Source: Deinococcus sp. YIM 77859
GTDB taxonomy: Bacteria > Deinococcota > Deinococci > Deinococcales > Deinococcaceae
Direction: 5' to 3'
DNA length: 42,500 bases
Assembly: GCF_000745175.1 (NCBI RefSeq)
Contig: NZ_JQNI01000002.1
Coordinates: forward strand, 2,385,001-2,427,500
Shown here: positions 26,661 to 42,500 of the stretch, in pieces
Position numbering within the stretch: position 1 is the first letter of the stretch
Layout: each line of letters opens with the position of its first letter
Position numbers and translations under genes: made by a program
The notes under the pieces: generated by a model
The model's database searches: none
What the model was told of the DNA's origin: nothing
What the model saw: the letters and a program-made list of their open reading frames with translations, nothing else

Positions 26661-27095
26661 ATGACGCGCCCGACTCCCCATCCCCGTAGCGCCTACCCCT
26701 ATCACCACGCCATGCCCACCCGCTGGGCCGACAACGATGTGTACGGGCACGTCAACAACGTCACCTACTACGCCTACTTCGATACGGCCGTCAACGCCTA
26801 TCTGGCGGCGTGCGGAGCCCTCGACGTGCAGGCGGGGGCCGTGATCGGGCTGGTCGTGGAGACCGGCTGCACCTTTTTCGCGCCGGCGGCGTTTCCGGAG
26901 ATGCTCAGCGTTGGTGTGCGAGTCGCCCATCTGGGCCGCAGCAGCGTGCGCTACGAGCTGGCGGTGTTCCGAGCAGGGGAGGAGACGGCCTGTGCCCAGG
27001 GCCACTTCGTGCACGTGTACGTAGATCGGGGAACGCGCAGGCCGGTAGAGCTGCCGCAGGTGCTGCGCGCTGCGCTGGAACCCCTCTGCCGCTAG
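26661..27095 (+). CDS. Acyl-CoA thioesterase, 4HBT hotdog fold
   Basis: 144 residues. The start [20 protein letters not shown] contains the 4-hydroxybenzoyl-CoA thioesterase motif with the catalytic Asp (R-x-x-D-x-D/Y-G-H-V-N-N), followed by the hotdog strands [14 protein letters not shown] and [20 protein letters not shown]. It hydrolyses an acyl-CoA of unknown chain length. ATG 26661 is 6 nt after TACGCT. Sharing a promoter region with the thiolase suggests joint control of an acyl-CoA pool. Confidence 0.9.
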   Translation: MTRPTPHPRSAYPYHHAMPTRWADNDVYGHVNNVTYYAYFDTAVNAYLAACGALDVQAGAVIGLVVETGCTFFAPAAFPEMLSVGVRVAHLGRSSVRYELAVFRAGEETACAQGHFVHVYVDRGTRRPVELPQVLRAALEPLCR

Positions 27096-27122
27096 GGCCG
27101 GGCGGCCCGGTGCGGCCTTGTT

Positions 27123-27344
27123 TCAGCCCTGGTTCGTCGCGGGGACGCTGCGGGCTTCCTCCACGTCCCGTTCTTCCTTGCGCCCGTCGTGTTCGGTGTT
27201 GCGGGCGGCCTTCGCCTCGCGGTCGTTGACGCCCTTGAGGGAAGGCTGGTGGCCGTCCTCGATGTCGTGGACTTCTTCCCTGTTGCGTTCGTACTGCTCG
27301 GGGAGGCTGGTGTGACCCTTGTTCTTGTCGTCTTTATCCGGCAT
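27123..27344 (-). CDS. Small highly charged hydrophilin-like protein
   Basis: 73 residues, roughly half of them charged (Asp, Glu, Lys, Arg), with five Gly, no Cys, Trp or Phe and only one Tyr. No domain or membrane segment is visible. It is expected to be disordered and heat-soluble. GTGGAAAG upstream of ATG 27344 can serve as a ribosome site. The composition resembles small stress-associated bacterial proteins, but no function is claimed. It lies convergent with the thioesterase gene. Confidence 0.6.
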   Translation of the reverse strand: MPDKDDKNKGHTSLPEQYERNREEVHDIEDGHQPSLKGVNDREAKAARNTEHDGRKEERDVEEARSVPATNQG

Positions 27345-27431
27345 GGTCTGAGCTTTCCACCTCGCTCCCCCGCTTGTGCGAGCGGACCCTAAAGCCGAAT
27401 TCAGAGACGAAGAGCGCCCTGGCTCTACGAA

Positions 27432-27992
27432 TCACAGGCGCGGCAGCGTCACGCCAGTCTGTTTCTGATACTTGCCCTTCCGGTCGCCGTACGTGACCTC
27501 GGGACGCTCCCCTTCAAAAAAGAGCAGCTGAACGCAGCCTTCATTCGCGTACATCTTGGCCGGCAGGGGCGTTGTATTGCTGAATTCCAGGGTGACGTGG
27601 CCCTCCCAGCCGGGTTCCAGGGGGGTGACGTTGGCGACGATGCCGCACCGTGCGTACGTGCTTTTTCCCAGGGCCACCACCATCACATTGTCGGGAATGC
27701 GCATGTATTCGAGGCTGCGTGCGAGCACAAAGCTGTTGGGTGGGATGATGATCTCGCTCGCCTGAAGATCGACAAAGCTGCGTTCGTCAAAATGCTTGGG
27801 GTCGACAACAGCGCTATGGACGTTCGTAAAGACCTTCCACTCGTCGGCACAGCGCAGGTCGTAGCCGAAGCTCGAGAGGCCAAAGCTGATGACGTGGCCC
27901 TGTTCAGCGCTGCGGACCAGCCGGTCTTCGAAGGGTTCAATCATGCCCGCTCGGGCGAGTTCACGGATGCGCCAGTCCGGAAGGATGCTCAT
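27432..27992 (-). CDS. dcd: dCTP deaminase
   Basis: 186 residues. It deaminates dCTP to dUTP, feeding dTMP synthesis. Family marks: [51 protein letters not shown], the catalytic Glu in [20 protein letters not shown], and the C-terminal Tyr-rich [14 protein letters not shown] that closes over the nucleotide. Whether it is the monofunctional or the dCTPase/dUTPase bifunctional form cannot be decided here. ATG 27992 is 7 nt from TAGCAT (28000-28005). Divergent from the phosphoesterase gene. Confidence 0.96.
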   Translation of the reverse strand: MSILPDWRIRELARAGMIEPFEDRLVRSAEQGHVISFGLSSFGYDLRCADEWKVFTNVHSAVVDPKHFDERSFVDLQASEIIIPPNSFVLARSLEYMRIPDNVMVVALGKSTYARCGIVANVTPLEPGWEGHVTLEFSNTTPLPAKMYANEGCVQLLFFEGERPEVTYGDRKGKYQKQTGVTLPRL

Positions 27993-27999
27993 GCGCCGC

Positions 28000-28031
28000 A
28001 TGCTAGCGGGCAGCGAACAAGAGGGTACGCT
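28000..28031. promoter_or_regulatory. Divergent leaderless promoters dcd / phosphoesterase
   Basis: TAGCAT on minus (28000-28005), 7 nt from the dcd ATG, and TACGCT on plus (28026-28031), 6 nt from the phosphoesterase ATG. No clear shared operator lies in the 20 bp between. Confidence 0.5.
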
Positions 28032-28037
28032 GCCCCT

Positions 28038-28796
28038 ATGAGGGTGGCGGTCATCAGCGACGTGCACGGCAATGCTTTCGCCCTAGAAGCGGTGCTGCGC
28101 GACCTTTGGGCAGCGGCCCCCGACCTGACCGTCAACCTGGGCGATCAGGTGGAGGGGGCCGCGGATCCGGCGCGGGCGGCTGCCCTGCAACGCGACCTGG
28201 CACAGGGGGGAGCTCTGGAGGTGCGCGGCAACAACGAGGAAAAGCTTTGGCCGGGTGGGCGGCGTTCTCCCCTCGCGCGCGAGTACGGCCGGTGGCTGGA
28301 GACGCAGCTGGAGGCCGGGGCGCTGGCCCGGTTGGCGGCGCTGCCCCTCACGGTCCGCGCGCTCTCCGGGGCACTCTTGGCCTGCCACGGAACGCCCCAG
28401 AGCGCCTGGGACAGCCTGCTGTGGGTTTGGGAGCCCACGGGAGAGGGACAAGGCTTCTACCGAGCGCGTGATCCCCGCGAGCTGTGTGCCCTGGTCGAGC
28501 CGCTCGGCGCCGAGGTGGTGGTGTGCGGCCATACACACCGGCCAGGAGCCACCCGGGTGGGTGATACGCTGGTGGTGAACGCGGGTGCAGTCAGCGATCA
28601 GGTGGACGGCGATCCCCGCGCCCGCTGGACGCTTCTGGAACGGCGTGCAGGGCGCTGGACCGTAGACTTTCGTGCCGTGCCCTACGACATCGAGGCCGCC
28701 GTTCACTGGTCGCAGACCCAGAGTCCTTTTGGGGAGGGTGAGGCCGCCTTGTTGCGCTCGGGCACCTTTGACGTGCGGGGGAACGGGGAGCTGTAG
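28038..28796 (+). CDS. Metallophosphoesterase (YfcE/calcineurin-like)
   Basis: 252 residues with the dinuclear-metal motifs of calcineurin-like enzymes: [18 protein letters not shown] (D-x-H), [13 protein letters not shown] (G-D), RGNNEEKLW (G-N-x-x/E), LLACHGTPQ (H-G) and [10 protein letters not shown] (G-H-T-H). It may act on phosphodiesters, nucleotides or phosphoproteins; the substrate is unknown. ATG 28038 follows TACGCT by 6 nt. It ends in a convergent arrangement with wrbA, with a strong hairpin between. Confidence 0.9.
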   Translation: MRVAVISDVHGNAFALEAVLRDLWAAAPDLTVNLGDQVEGAADPARAAALQRDLAQGGALEVRGNNEEKLWPGGRRSPLAREYGRWLETQLEAGALARLAALPLTVRALSGALLACHGTPQSAWDSLLWVWEPTGEGQGFYRARDPRELCALVEPLGAEVVVCGHTHRPGATRVGDTLVVNAGAVSDQVDGDPRARWTLLERRAGRWTVDFRAVPYDIEAAVHWSQTQSPFGEGEAALLRSGTFDVRGNGEL

Positions 28797-28810
28797 AACG
28801 CCTGGGCCCT

Positions 28811-28856
28811 GCCCCGTTTTCCTCCCTGCTCCGCGACCGGAGAAGGAGGCGGGGGC
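28811..28856. terminator. Extended hairpin between convergent genes
   Basis: GCCCC (28811-28815) / GGGGC (28852-28856), CCTCC (28821-28825) / GGAGG (28845-28849) and CTCC (28829-28832) / GGAG (28839-28842) stack into one interrupted stem between the phosphoesterase and wrbA stops. No T run on either side, so it is a likely but non-canonical bidirectional terminator. Confidence 0.35.
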
Positions 28857-28857
28857 T

Positions 28858-29466
28858 TCAGCCCTTTAGGTTCTGCGTGATCTCGACGAGGCGCCGCACC
28901 TGATGCCGGATGCTGGCCTTGTCCTCCTCGCTCAGGGGTTGTCCCGTTGCGGTCACGCTCGCGCCGTAGGGGTTGCCGCCGGAGGCGAAGATGGCGGGGT
29001 CAGTGTAGCCGGGCGTGACGATGATGCTGCCCCAGTGCATCGCCGTGAAGTACAGCGTCTGAAGGGTCGTTTCCTGCCCGCCGTTGGGGTTCTGGGCGCT
29101 CGTCATGGCGCTGAAGGTCTTGTTGGCGAGCTTGCCCGTTGCCCACAAGCCCCCCAGCGTGTCGATAAAGGCACGCACCTGGCTGGCCGCGCCACCGAAG
29201 CGCGTGGGGCTGCTGAAGAGGTAGGCATCGGCCCACTCCATGTCGTCGGGCGTGGCCTCGGGAATGTCAGCGGTGCGTTCCTGCTGCGCCTTCCAGGCGT
29301 CCTGAGTGTTCACCACTTCCTGCGGGGCCGTTTCCCTGACCTTGCGCAGCCGCACCTCCGCGCCTGCCTCGCGGGCGGCCTCGGCAGCCACCTCGGCCAT
29401 CTGATGGTTGGTGCCGTAGGTCGAGTAGTAGACGATGGCGAGCTTGACCGGCTTGGGATTCGTCAT
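28858..29466 (-). CDS. wrbA: NAD(P)H:quinone oxidoreductase, WrbA type
   Basis: 202 residues, flavodoxin-like. The FMN phosphate loop is [13 protein letters not shown] near the N-terminus, with [33 protein letters not shown] and the C-terminal [20 protein letters not shown] with NPYGAS typical of WrbA. It reduces quinones by two electrons, limiting redox cycling and oxidative stress. ATG 29466 is 7 nt from TAGGCT (29474-29479). Monocistronic. Confidence 0.94.
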   Translation of the reverse strand: MTNPKPVKLAIVYYSTYGTNHQMAEVAAEAAREAGAEVRLRKVRETAPQEVVNTQDAWKAQQERTADIPEATPDDMEWADAYLFSSPTRFGGAASQVRAFIDTLGGLWATGKLANKTFSAMTSAQNPNGGQETTLQTLYFTAMHWGSIIVTPGYTDPAIFASGGNPYGASVTATGQPLSEEDKASIRHQVRRLVEITQNLKG

Positions 29467-29575
29467 GGTGTTCAGCCTAGGGCCGACGACTCTTTTTATT
29501 CAACGTTAAGCGATTTGGGAATTCGTTTAGAGATGCGGGGCGGCGCGGGCTGTCCGGCCCCTGTCCGGCCACCGC

Positions 29576-30577
<1,002 letters not shown>

Positions 30578-30695
30578 GGCCCGAACCGTACCATGCCCGC
30601 CGGGGAGCGGGACGGGGCCCAGCACCCGGCAGGAACGTGATGCACCCGGTTTCGCGCTGGGCCGTGGGGTCAGAAGGGTGGACTGTTCGGCAACC

Positions 30696-31168
30696 TCAGT
30701 GGGGCAGGCGGGCCCTCAGCACGCCGTACAGGTAGGTGCCGAGCAGGGCGAAGGCGAGGACGATCAGCATGGGCCACACCCCCGCCCCCAGCAGCACGAA
30801 GATCGGTCCTGGGCAGACCCCGGCCAGCCCCCAGCCCACGCCAAAGGTCAGGCCCCCGAAGACGTATCGCCGCCAGCCTTTCTCCTTGGGCGTCACCGTG
30901 ATGGTTTGCCCGTCGCGGCTTTTCAGGCCGCTGCGGCGCAGCAAGGCGGTCGTGACCATGCCGGTCAGCACCGCCGAGCCGATGAGGCCGAACATGTGAA
31001 AGGACTCGAAGCGGAACATCTCCTGAAGGCGGTACCAGCTCGCGGCCTCCGACTTCACCAGCACCACGCCGAAGTACAGCCCCGCCAGCAGGTAGGCGAG
31101 CAGGCCGGTGGCGGTGCGAGCGGAGGAAGTGGACTCTGAATGGACGCCAGGAATGTGGGGAGATGTGG

Positions 31169-31172
<4 letters not shown>
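30696..31172 (-). CDS. YeeE/YedE family transporter, second half-subunit
   Basis: 158 residues with about four membrane helices. The motif [17 protein letters not shown] is the second conserved Cys element of YeeE/YedE proteins, which carry thiosulfate or related sulfur anions into the cell. It starts at GTG 31172, overlapping the stop of the first YeeE half as GTGA, so the two half-transporters are coupled and probably form one channel. Last gene of the sulfur operon. The longer in-frame extension upstream is a shadow of the first half. Confidence 0.85.
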
Positions 31173-32571
<1,399 letters not shown>

Positions 32572-32575
<4 letters not shown>

Positions 32576-32793
32576 GGTTGCTCGCCCTGGTGGAGGTCGC
32601 GGCCTTCCCACACCCAGGCCGCCGTCCCCCCGGAGAGGTTCATCCGTCCGATCTGGCCCTGCGAGAAGCGGTTGCCACTGGCGCAGATCAGCACGGTATT
32701 CGACTCAATCTCGTCTTCGCGCACGTCCACGAGCCGCGCTCCTTCGCGCCTCTTGCTCTCAAGTTCCGTGGTGAAGATGTCCTGGTAGGTCAT
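32572..32793 (-). CDS. Shortened rhodanese-like protein
   Basis: 73 residues; rhodanese domains are usually 100 or more. The N-terminus [10 protein letters not shown], the active-site loop CASGNRF (C-x-x-x-x-R) and the C-terminal [16 protein letters not shown] are recognisable. The usual G-H-I-P-G-A block between VREDE and IESNTV is absent, and the helix after the active-site loop is reduced to SQGQIGR. It probably derives from two in-frame deletions, so activity is doubtful although the Cys is kept. AAAGGAG precedes ATG 32793. It is in the sulfur operon between the MBL-rhodanese gene and tauE, with a 4-bp overlap with tauE. Confidence 0.75.
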
Positions 32794-32814
32794 GGGGGAC
32801 TCCTTTCAGCAAGG

Positions 32815-32847
32815 GGCGGAGGCGGCTTGCGACGTGCCGCCTCCGCC
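32815..32847 (-). other. Intra-operon GC hairpin
   Basis: Perfect 11-bp arms GGCGGAGGCGG (32815-32825) and CCGCCTCCGCC (32837-32847) with an 11-nt loop, lying between the MBL-rhodanese stop and the short rhodanese start. No T run, so more likely a partial terminator or mRNA-stability element than a full stop. Confidence 0.5.
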
Positions 32848-32856
32848 GCGTGAGGG

Positions 32857-34251
<1,395 letters not shown>

Positions 34252-34257
34252 GACAGG

Positions 34258-34305
34258 ATGCTATACCCCCTCCCCCTATCCGTCAAATACCCCAGGGGGT
34301 ATACT
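34258..34305. promoter_or_regulatory. Divergent sulfur-operon promoters and CsoR/CstR operator
   Basis: ATACCCC-AG-GGGGTAT (34287-34302) is a perfect 7-bp inverted repeat of the kind bound by CsoR-family repressors. It overlaps the TATACT -10 (34300-34305) of the repressor gene, 6 nt from its GTG. A second, unpaired ATACCCCC half-site (34263-34270) abuts the TAGCAT -10 of the MBL-rhodanese gene. One repressor can thus control both directions. Confidence 0.75.
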
Positions 34306-34311
34306 GCCCTC

Positions 34312-34572
34312 GTGACTGCGACTGTCCCTGACCGTGCTGCCGAGAAGACGAAGATTCTTAATCGCCTGCGCCGCCTGGAGGGGCAGATTCGGGGCCTCCA
34401 GAAGATGGTGGAGGAGGAGAAGAACTGCGTGGAGGTCATGACCCTCTACGCCAGTGCGAAGAGTGCCTTGGAGTCGGCCGGGGACGTCATTCTCGAAGCC
34501 TACGTGGAGCAGTGCCGCGCCCGTGGGGACGAACCTGCCGATCTGGTGAGGCTGCTGAGGTTGGCCCGCTAA
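34312..34572 (+). CDS. cstR: CsoR/CstR-family transcriptional repressor, probable persulfide sensor
   Basis: 86 residues, all-helical DUF156 fold: [20 protein letters not shown] then [19 protein letters not shown]. The sensing cysteines are C39 and C68. The position of the copper-binding His of CsoR (usually H-L-x-x-C) is Tyr64 (AYVEQC), so copper sensing is unlikely, and a Cys-Cys persulfide sensor like CstR fits the neighbours. It starts at GTG 34312, 6 nt after TATACT. The operator palindrome overlapping its promoter suggests autoregulation and control of the divergent sulfur operon. Confidence 0.88.
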   Translation: MTATVPDRAAEKTKILNRLRRLEGQIRGLQKMVEEEKNCVEVMTLYASAKSALESAGDVILEAYVEQCRARGDEPADLVRLLRLAR

Positions 34573-34575
34573 ACC

Positions 34576-34686
34576 TCACCGGAGAACGCCCGCCCAGACC
34601 AGCAGGCCCCAGAGCAGCAGCGGGAGGGCGACCACTCCAGCGATCAGCTTGAAAAGCCGCCACCAGTCGTTCAGGAACTCGCGCAT
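34576..34686 (-). CDS. 36-residue single-span membrane protein
   Basis: A short ORF (ATG 34686) begins MREFLNDWWRLFKLIAGVV and continues with LPLLLWGLLVWAGVL: an amphipathic, tryptophan-rich head and one membrane helix. A TACCCT box (34693-34698) lies exactly 6 nt before the ATG, the same leaderless layout as many genes here, which supports it being real. It lies antisense to nothing, between the cstR stop and the divergent pgm. Function unknown; a small membrane regulator or subunit is possible. Confidence 0.5.
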   Translation of the reverse strand: MREFLNDWWRLFKLIAGVVALPLLLWGLLVWAGVLR

Positions 34687-34788
34687 GGAGCCAGGGTACC
34701 CGCTGGGGAAGGGCCCGTTTCGGCTCCCGGTCACACCGATGAGGTGTCCCTGAATATGCCGGGCGTTCAGCTTCCTGAGGCGGCCTTT

Positions 34789-34794
34789 TAGACT
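34789..34794 (+). promoter_or_regulatory. -10 box of pgm
   Basis: TAGACT (34789-34794), 6 nt from the pgm ATG 34801, a leaderless arrangement. Confidence 0.5.
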
Positions 34795-34800
34795 GCCCCT

Positions 34801-36444
<1,644 letters not shown>

Positions 36445-36521
36445 GCCTGAAGTCCCTTGAGGAGGGGAGGCTGCGCCAGAGCGAAGGTCCTCGCGGGCTT
36501 TCCTGCGGAGGGTGGCCGTCC

Positions 36522-36551
36522 TTGCGCTGACCCCAGGCGGCACCGTATACT
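36522..36551 (+). promoter_or_regulatory. Promoter of the rpsL-rpsG-fusA operon
   Basis: TTGCGC (36522-36527), 18-bp spacer, TATACT (36546-36551). Transcription would start near 36558, giving a leader of about 200 nt, unlike the leaderless genes elsewhere. Confidence 0.6.
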
Positions 36552-36555
36552 TCTC

Positions 36556-36597
<42 letters not shown>

Positions 36598-36703
36598 TCG
36601 GCACGCCACTTCCCGCGCTGATGCTGACAGCGAGACGGAAGTGCGCTGATCACCTCAGGCTCGACCGTCAACCCGCGCCTGCCCCCCGGACCAGGTCGCC
36701 TCG

Positions 36704-36734
36704 ATCAAACCCGGTGTGGGCAAGCCCACCACAC
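36704..36734 (+). promoter_or_regulatory. GTGGGC stem motif shared with the tuf leader
   Basis: ATCAAACCC then TGTGGGC-AA-GCCCAC, the perfect 6-bp stem being 36716-36721 / 36724-36729. The tuf leader has the closely similar ATCAACCC..TGTGGGC..CCCAC at 40818-40842. Candidate RNA or DNA element common to the two translation operons. Confidence 0.5.
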
Positions 36735-36756
36735 GACACCCAACAGTTAGGAGTGA

Positions 36757-37167
<411 letters not shown>

Positions 37168-37269
37168 CCCCCCGCCGGAAGTGCTGCGGGGAGGACACTG
37201 CCCCGCCGCTTCGCAGGCAGGCCGCAGGGGGTGAGACCCATGTACCGAGACAGGAGTTAAGGAGTCGAT

Positions 37270-37740
<471 letters not shown>

Positions 37741-38101
37741 CATACCCTTTGGAGAAATCCGCTGGGCTTCTCGGGGCACGCCTGTGGCAATCCACTGCGT
37801 TGGGTCCTGATGGCGATGCCCTTCCCAGATGCCTCCTTTCCTAGGCATGGACACTTCGGATTTCTCCGGGGAGGCGGCCTCTCAGCACAGGCTCTCCCTT
37901 CGTTGTCCATCGGCACTGAACACGCTACAAGTTGACACTCCACAGGAGCGGGGTCTGCGGCTTGAAGCGTGGCTTCACAGGACAGAACGGTAGGCCATCT
38001 CTTCAACGTGTTGCCTGTCAAAGGGGCTGAATATGTCCACCAACGGGCGCTTAACCTCACGGTGACGCGAGGGCGTCATTCCGGAGAATAGGGAGTCACG
38101 T
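37741..38101 (+). other. Long rpsG-fusA spacer
   Basis: 361 bp without a supported gene, much longer than expected inside a str operon. It holds a 117-bp segment bounded by inverted repeats (37751-37867), small stem TGAAGC-GTG-GCTTCA (37963-37977), a weak possible promoter TTGTCC-17-TACAAG (37903-37931), and the 16-bp palindrome TGACGC-GAGG-GCGTCA (38063-38078) shortly before the fusA ribosome site. Confidence 0.55.
37751..37867. repeat. Possible MITE/small repeat element bounded by inverted repeats
   Basis: Perfect 10-bp terminal repeats GGAGAAATCC (37751-37760) and GGATTTCTCC (37858-37867) enclose 97 bp with no coding capacity. An inner TGCCT/AGGCA hairpin is present. I see no clear target-site duplication. 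It could be a non-autonomous element or one of the small repeats known in Deinococcus genomes. Confidence 0.4.
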
Positions 38102-40192
<2,091 letters not shown>

Positions 40193-40207
40193 TTCTGCGT
40201 TGCAGGC

Positions 40208-40241
40208 CGGGGAGGAGGCGAGAAGCTTCCTCCCCGTTTTC
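40208..40241 (+). terminator. Intrinsic terminator after fusA
   Basis: CGGGGAGGA (40208-40216) pairs with TCCTCCCCG (40228-40236), 9 bp, 11-nt loop, then TTTTCTTTG. It ends the rpsL-rpsG-fusA transcript and separates it from tuf. Confidence 0.85.
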
Positions 40242-40286
40242 TTTGCTCTTGGACAGGAATGGCCGTGGGGGCGTTAGCCTACAGCC

Positions 40287-40703
40287 ATGCCCTCTCCTTT
40301 GCCTACACCCTCCCAACGTCCTGCACGGCTCTCTTTCCTGACCGTGCCCCTGATGATCGGCCTGGTGTATAACGCCATCTCGCTGCTGACGCTGCCCTTC
40401 TCCGGCGATACCATCAATGCGCTGCTCGCTGAACTAAACGCGGCGACGGGGACTCCGGGAGTCACGCTCACACCGCCACAGGTCATGACGGTCTTGTGGC
40501 TGTCTTTTTTTCTGACGGCCGGGTTGATTCTGCTGCTGTACTTGACGCGCCGGGCGGTGCTGGAAGGCCGGAGCTGGGGCCGAGTGGCAAGCATCGTGAT
40601 CGCCGTGCTGAGCCTGCTGGTGTTTCCCTTTGGAACGGTCCTTGGCGTCATCATGTTGATCGGAGCGTTTGACCGCGAGGTCAAAGCGTACCTGCGCCGC
40701 TAG
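40287..40703 (+). CDS. Hypothetical membrane protein between fusA and tuf
   Basis: 138 residues with three to four membrane helices, roughly at 18-38 ([19 protein letters not shown]), 68-88 ([19 protein letters not shown]) and two closely spaced at 101-130 ([20 protein letters not shown] and GVIMLIGAF). The N-terminus is Pro-rich and the C-terminus basic ([10 protein letters not shown]). I do not recognise it. ATG 40287 has TAGCCT (40275-40280) 6 nt upstream, so it has its own leaderless-type promoter and is independent of the translation operons around it. Confidence 0.7.
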   Translation: MPSPLPTPSQRPARLSFLTVPLMIGLVYNAISLLTLPFSGDTINALLAELNAATGTPGVTLTPPQVMTVLWLSFFLTAGLILLLYLTRRAVLEGRSWGRVASIVIAVLSLLVFPFGTVLGVIMLIGAFDREVKAYLRR

Positions 40704-40794
40704 GCCCGCACGCCCCTTGCAGGGCAGCCCTTTTTTTAGTAGCCTAACAAGTCGGTGCGCTGGGAGCTTTGACGACCGCGCAACGTGCCAGCAC

Positions 40795-40865
<71 letters not shown>

Positions 40866-40896
40866 GGCGTGCTCTCCCACCGCTTGGAGGAGAACG

Positions 40897-42118
<1,222 letters not shown>

Positions 42119-42122
42119 GACA

Positions 42123-42500
<378 letters not shown>

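Noticed and set aside
28811..28856. Canonical rho-independent terminator for wrbA or the phosphoesterase
   Set aside because: The stem is strong but has no T run on either strand, so it is kept only as a low-confidence hairpin.
37932..37937. Perfect TTGACA -35 in the rpsG-fusA spacer
   Set aside because: No TANNNT hexamer lies 15-19 bp downstream, so it is not a convincing promoter.

Overview
The window is a 42.5 kb, very GC-rich, gene-dense chromosomal segment that I assign to the genus Deinococcus. The grounds are family-level: a 405-residue EF-Tu of the Deinococcus-Thermus type, tuf placed directly ahead of rpsJ-rplC, a homodimeric AceE with a two-lipoyl-domain AceF, and about twenty genes with a TANNNT box 6-7 nt before the start codon, the layout of the leaderless transcripts known to be common in Deinococcus. 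I cannot name the species. I see no prophage, complete insertion sequence, CRISPR array, rRNA or tRNA. Nearly all genes are intact and chromosomal in character.

Layout. 1-0.9 kb: a small cupin and a four-helix membrane protein. 0.9-5.3 kb (minus): gcvT-gcvH-gcvP, the glycine cleavage operon. 5.4-8.7 kb: a 2H phosphoesterase (LigT/ThpR) with an apparent coupled 19-codon leader ORF, 5-formyl-THF cyclo-ligase, an SDR that looks frameshifted at its N-terminus, and hisF-hisIE. 8.8-11.6 kb: a single-domain response regulator, a DUF72 protein, a GNAT acetyltransferase and ttcA. 11.7-17 kb: a class A penicillin-binding protein, a dsRBD-HAD-YraN operon and a UraA-type permease. 17-24.7 kb: uvrB with an RDRM-like palindrome at its start, a LysR regulator divergent from aceE, then aceE-aceF. 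24.7-30.6 kb: two hydrophilic hydrophilin-like proteins, thiolase divergent from a thioesterase, dcd divergent from a phosphoesterase, wrbA and glpX. 30.7-34.6 kb: a cst-like reactive-sulfur operon (MBL-rhodanese, a short rhodanese, TauE/SafE, two YeeE/YedE halves) divergent from a CsoR/CstR repressor. 34.6-36.4 kb: a 36-residue membrane protein divergent from pgm. 36.5-42.5 kb: rpsL-rpsG-fusA, a terminator, a membrane protein, then tuf-rpsJ-rplC, the start of the S10 operon.

How parts work together. The gcv genes and the folate cyclo-ligase concern one-carbon folate metabolism. AceE/AceF feed acetyl-CoA, and the adjacent LysR gene shares an intergenic region with aceE that holds a classical LysR recognition palindrome at about -64 plus a half-site between the -35 and -10. 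The sulfur cluster combines persulfide oxidation and sulfur transfer with sulfur-anion transport under a likely persulfide-sensing repressor. Its operator overlaps the repressor's own -10. The translation genes form two transcription units whose leaders share a similar stem motif, a candidate common regulatory element.

Most notable for follow-up: the shared stem motif in the rpsL and tuf leaders, the likely CTG start of rpsL, the inverted-repeat insert between rpsG and fusA, the LysR/aceE operator, the long hairpin between aceE and aceF, the shortened rhodanese and TauE-YeeE read-through in the sulfur operon, and the tiny ORFs at 5381 and 34686.
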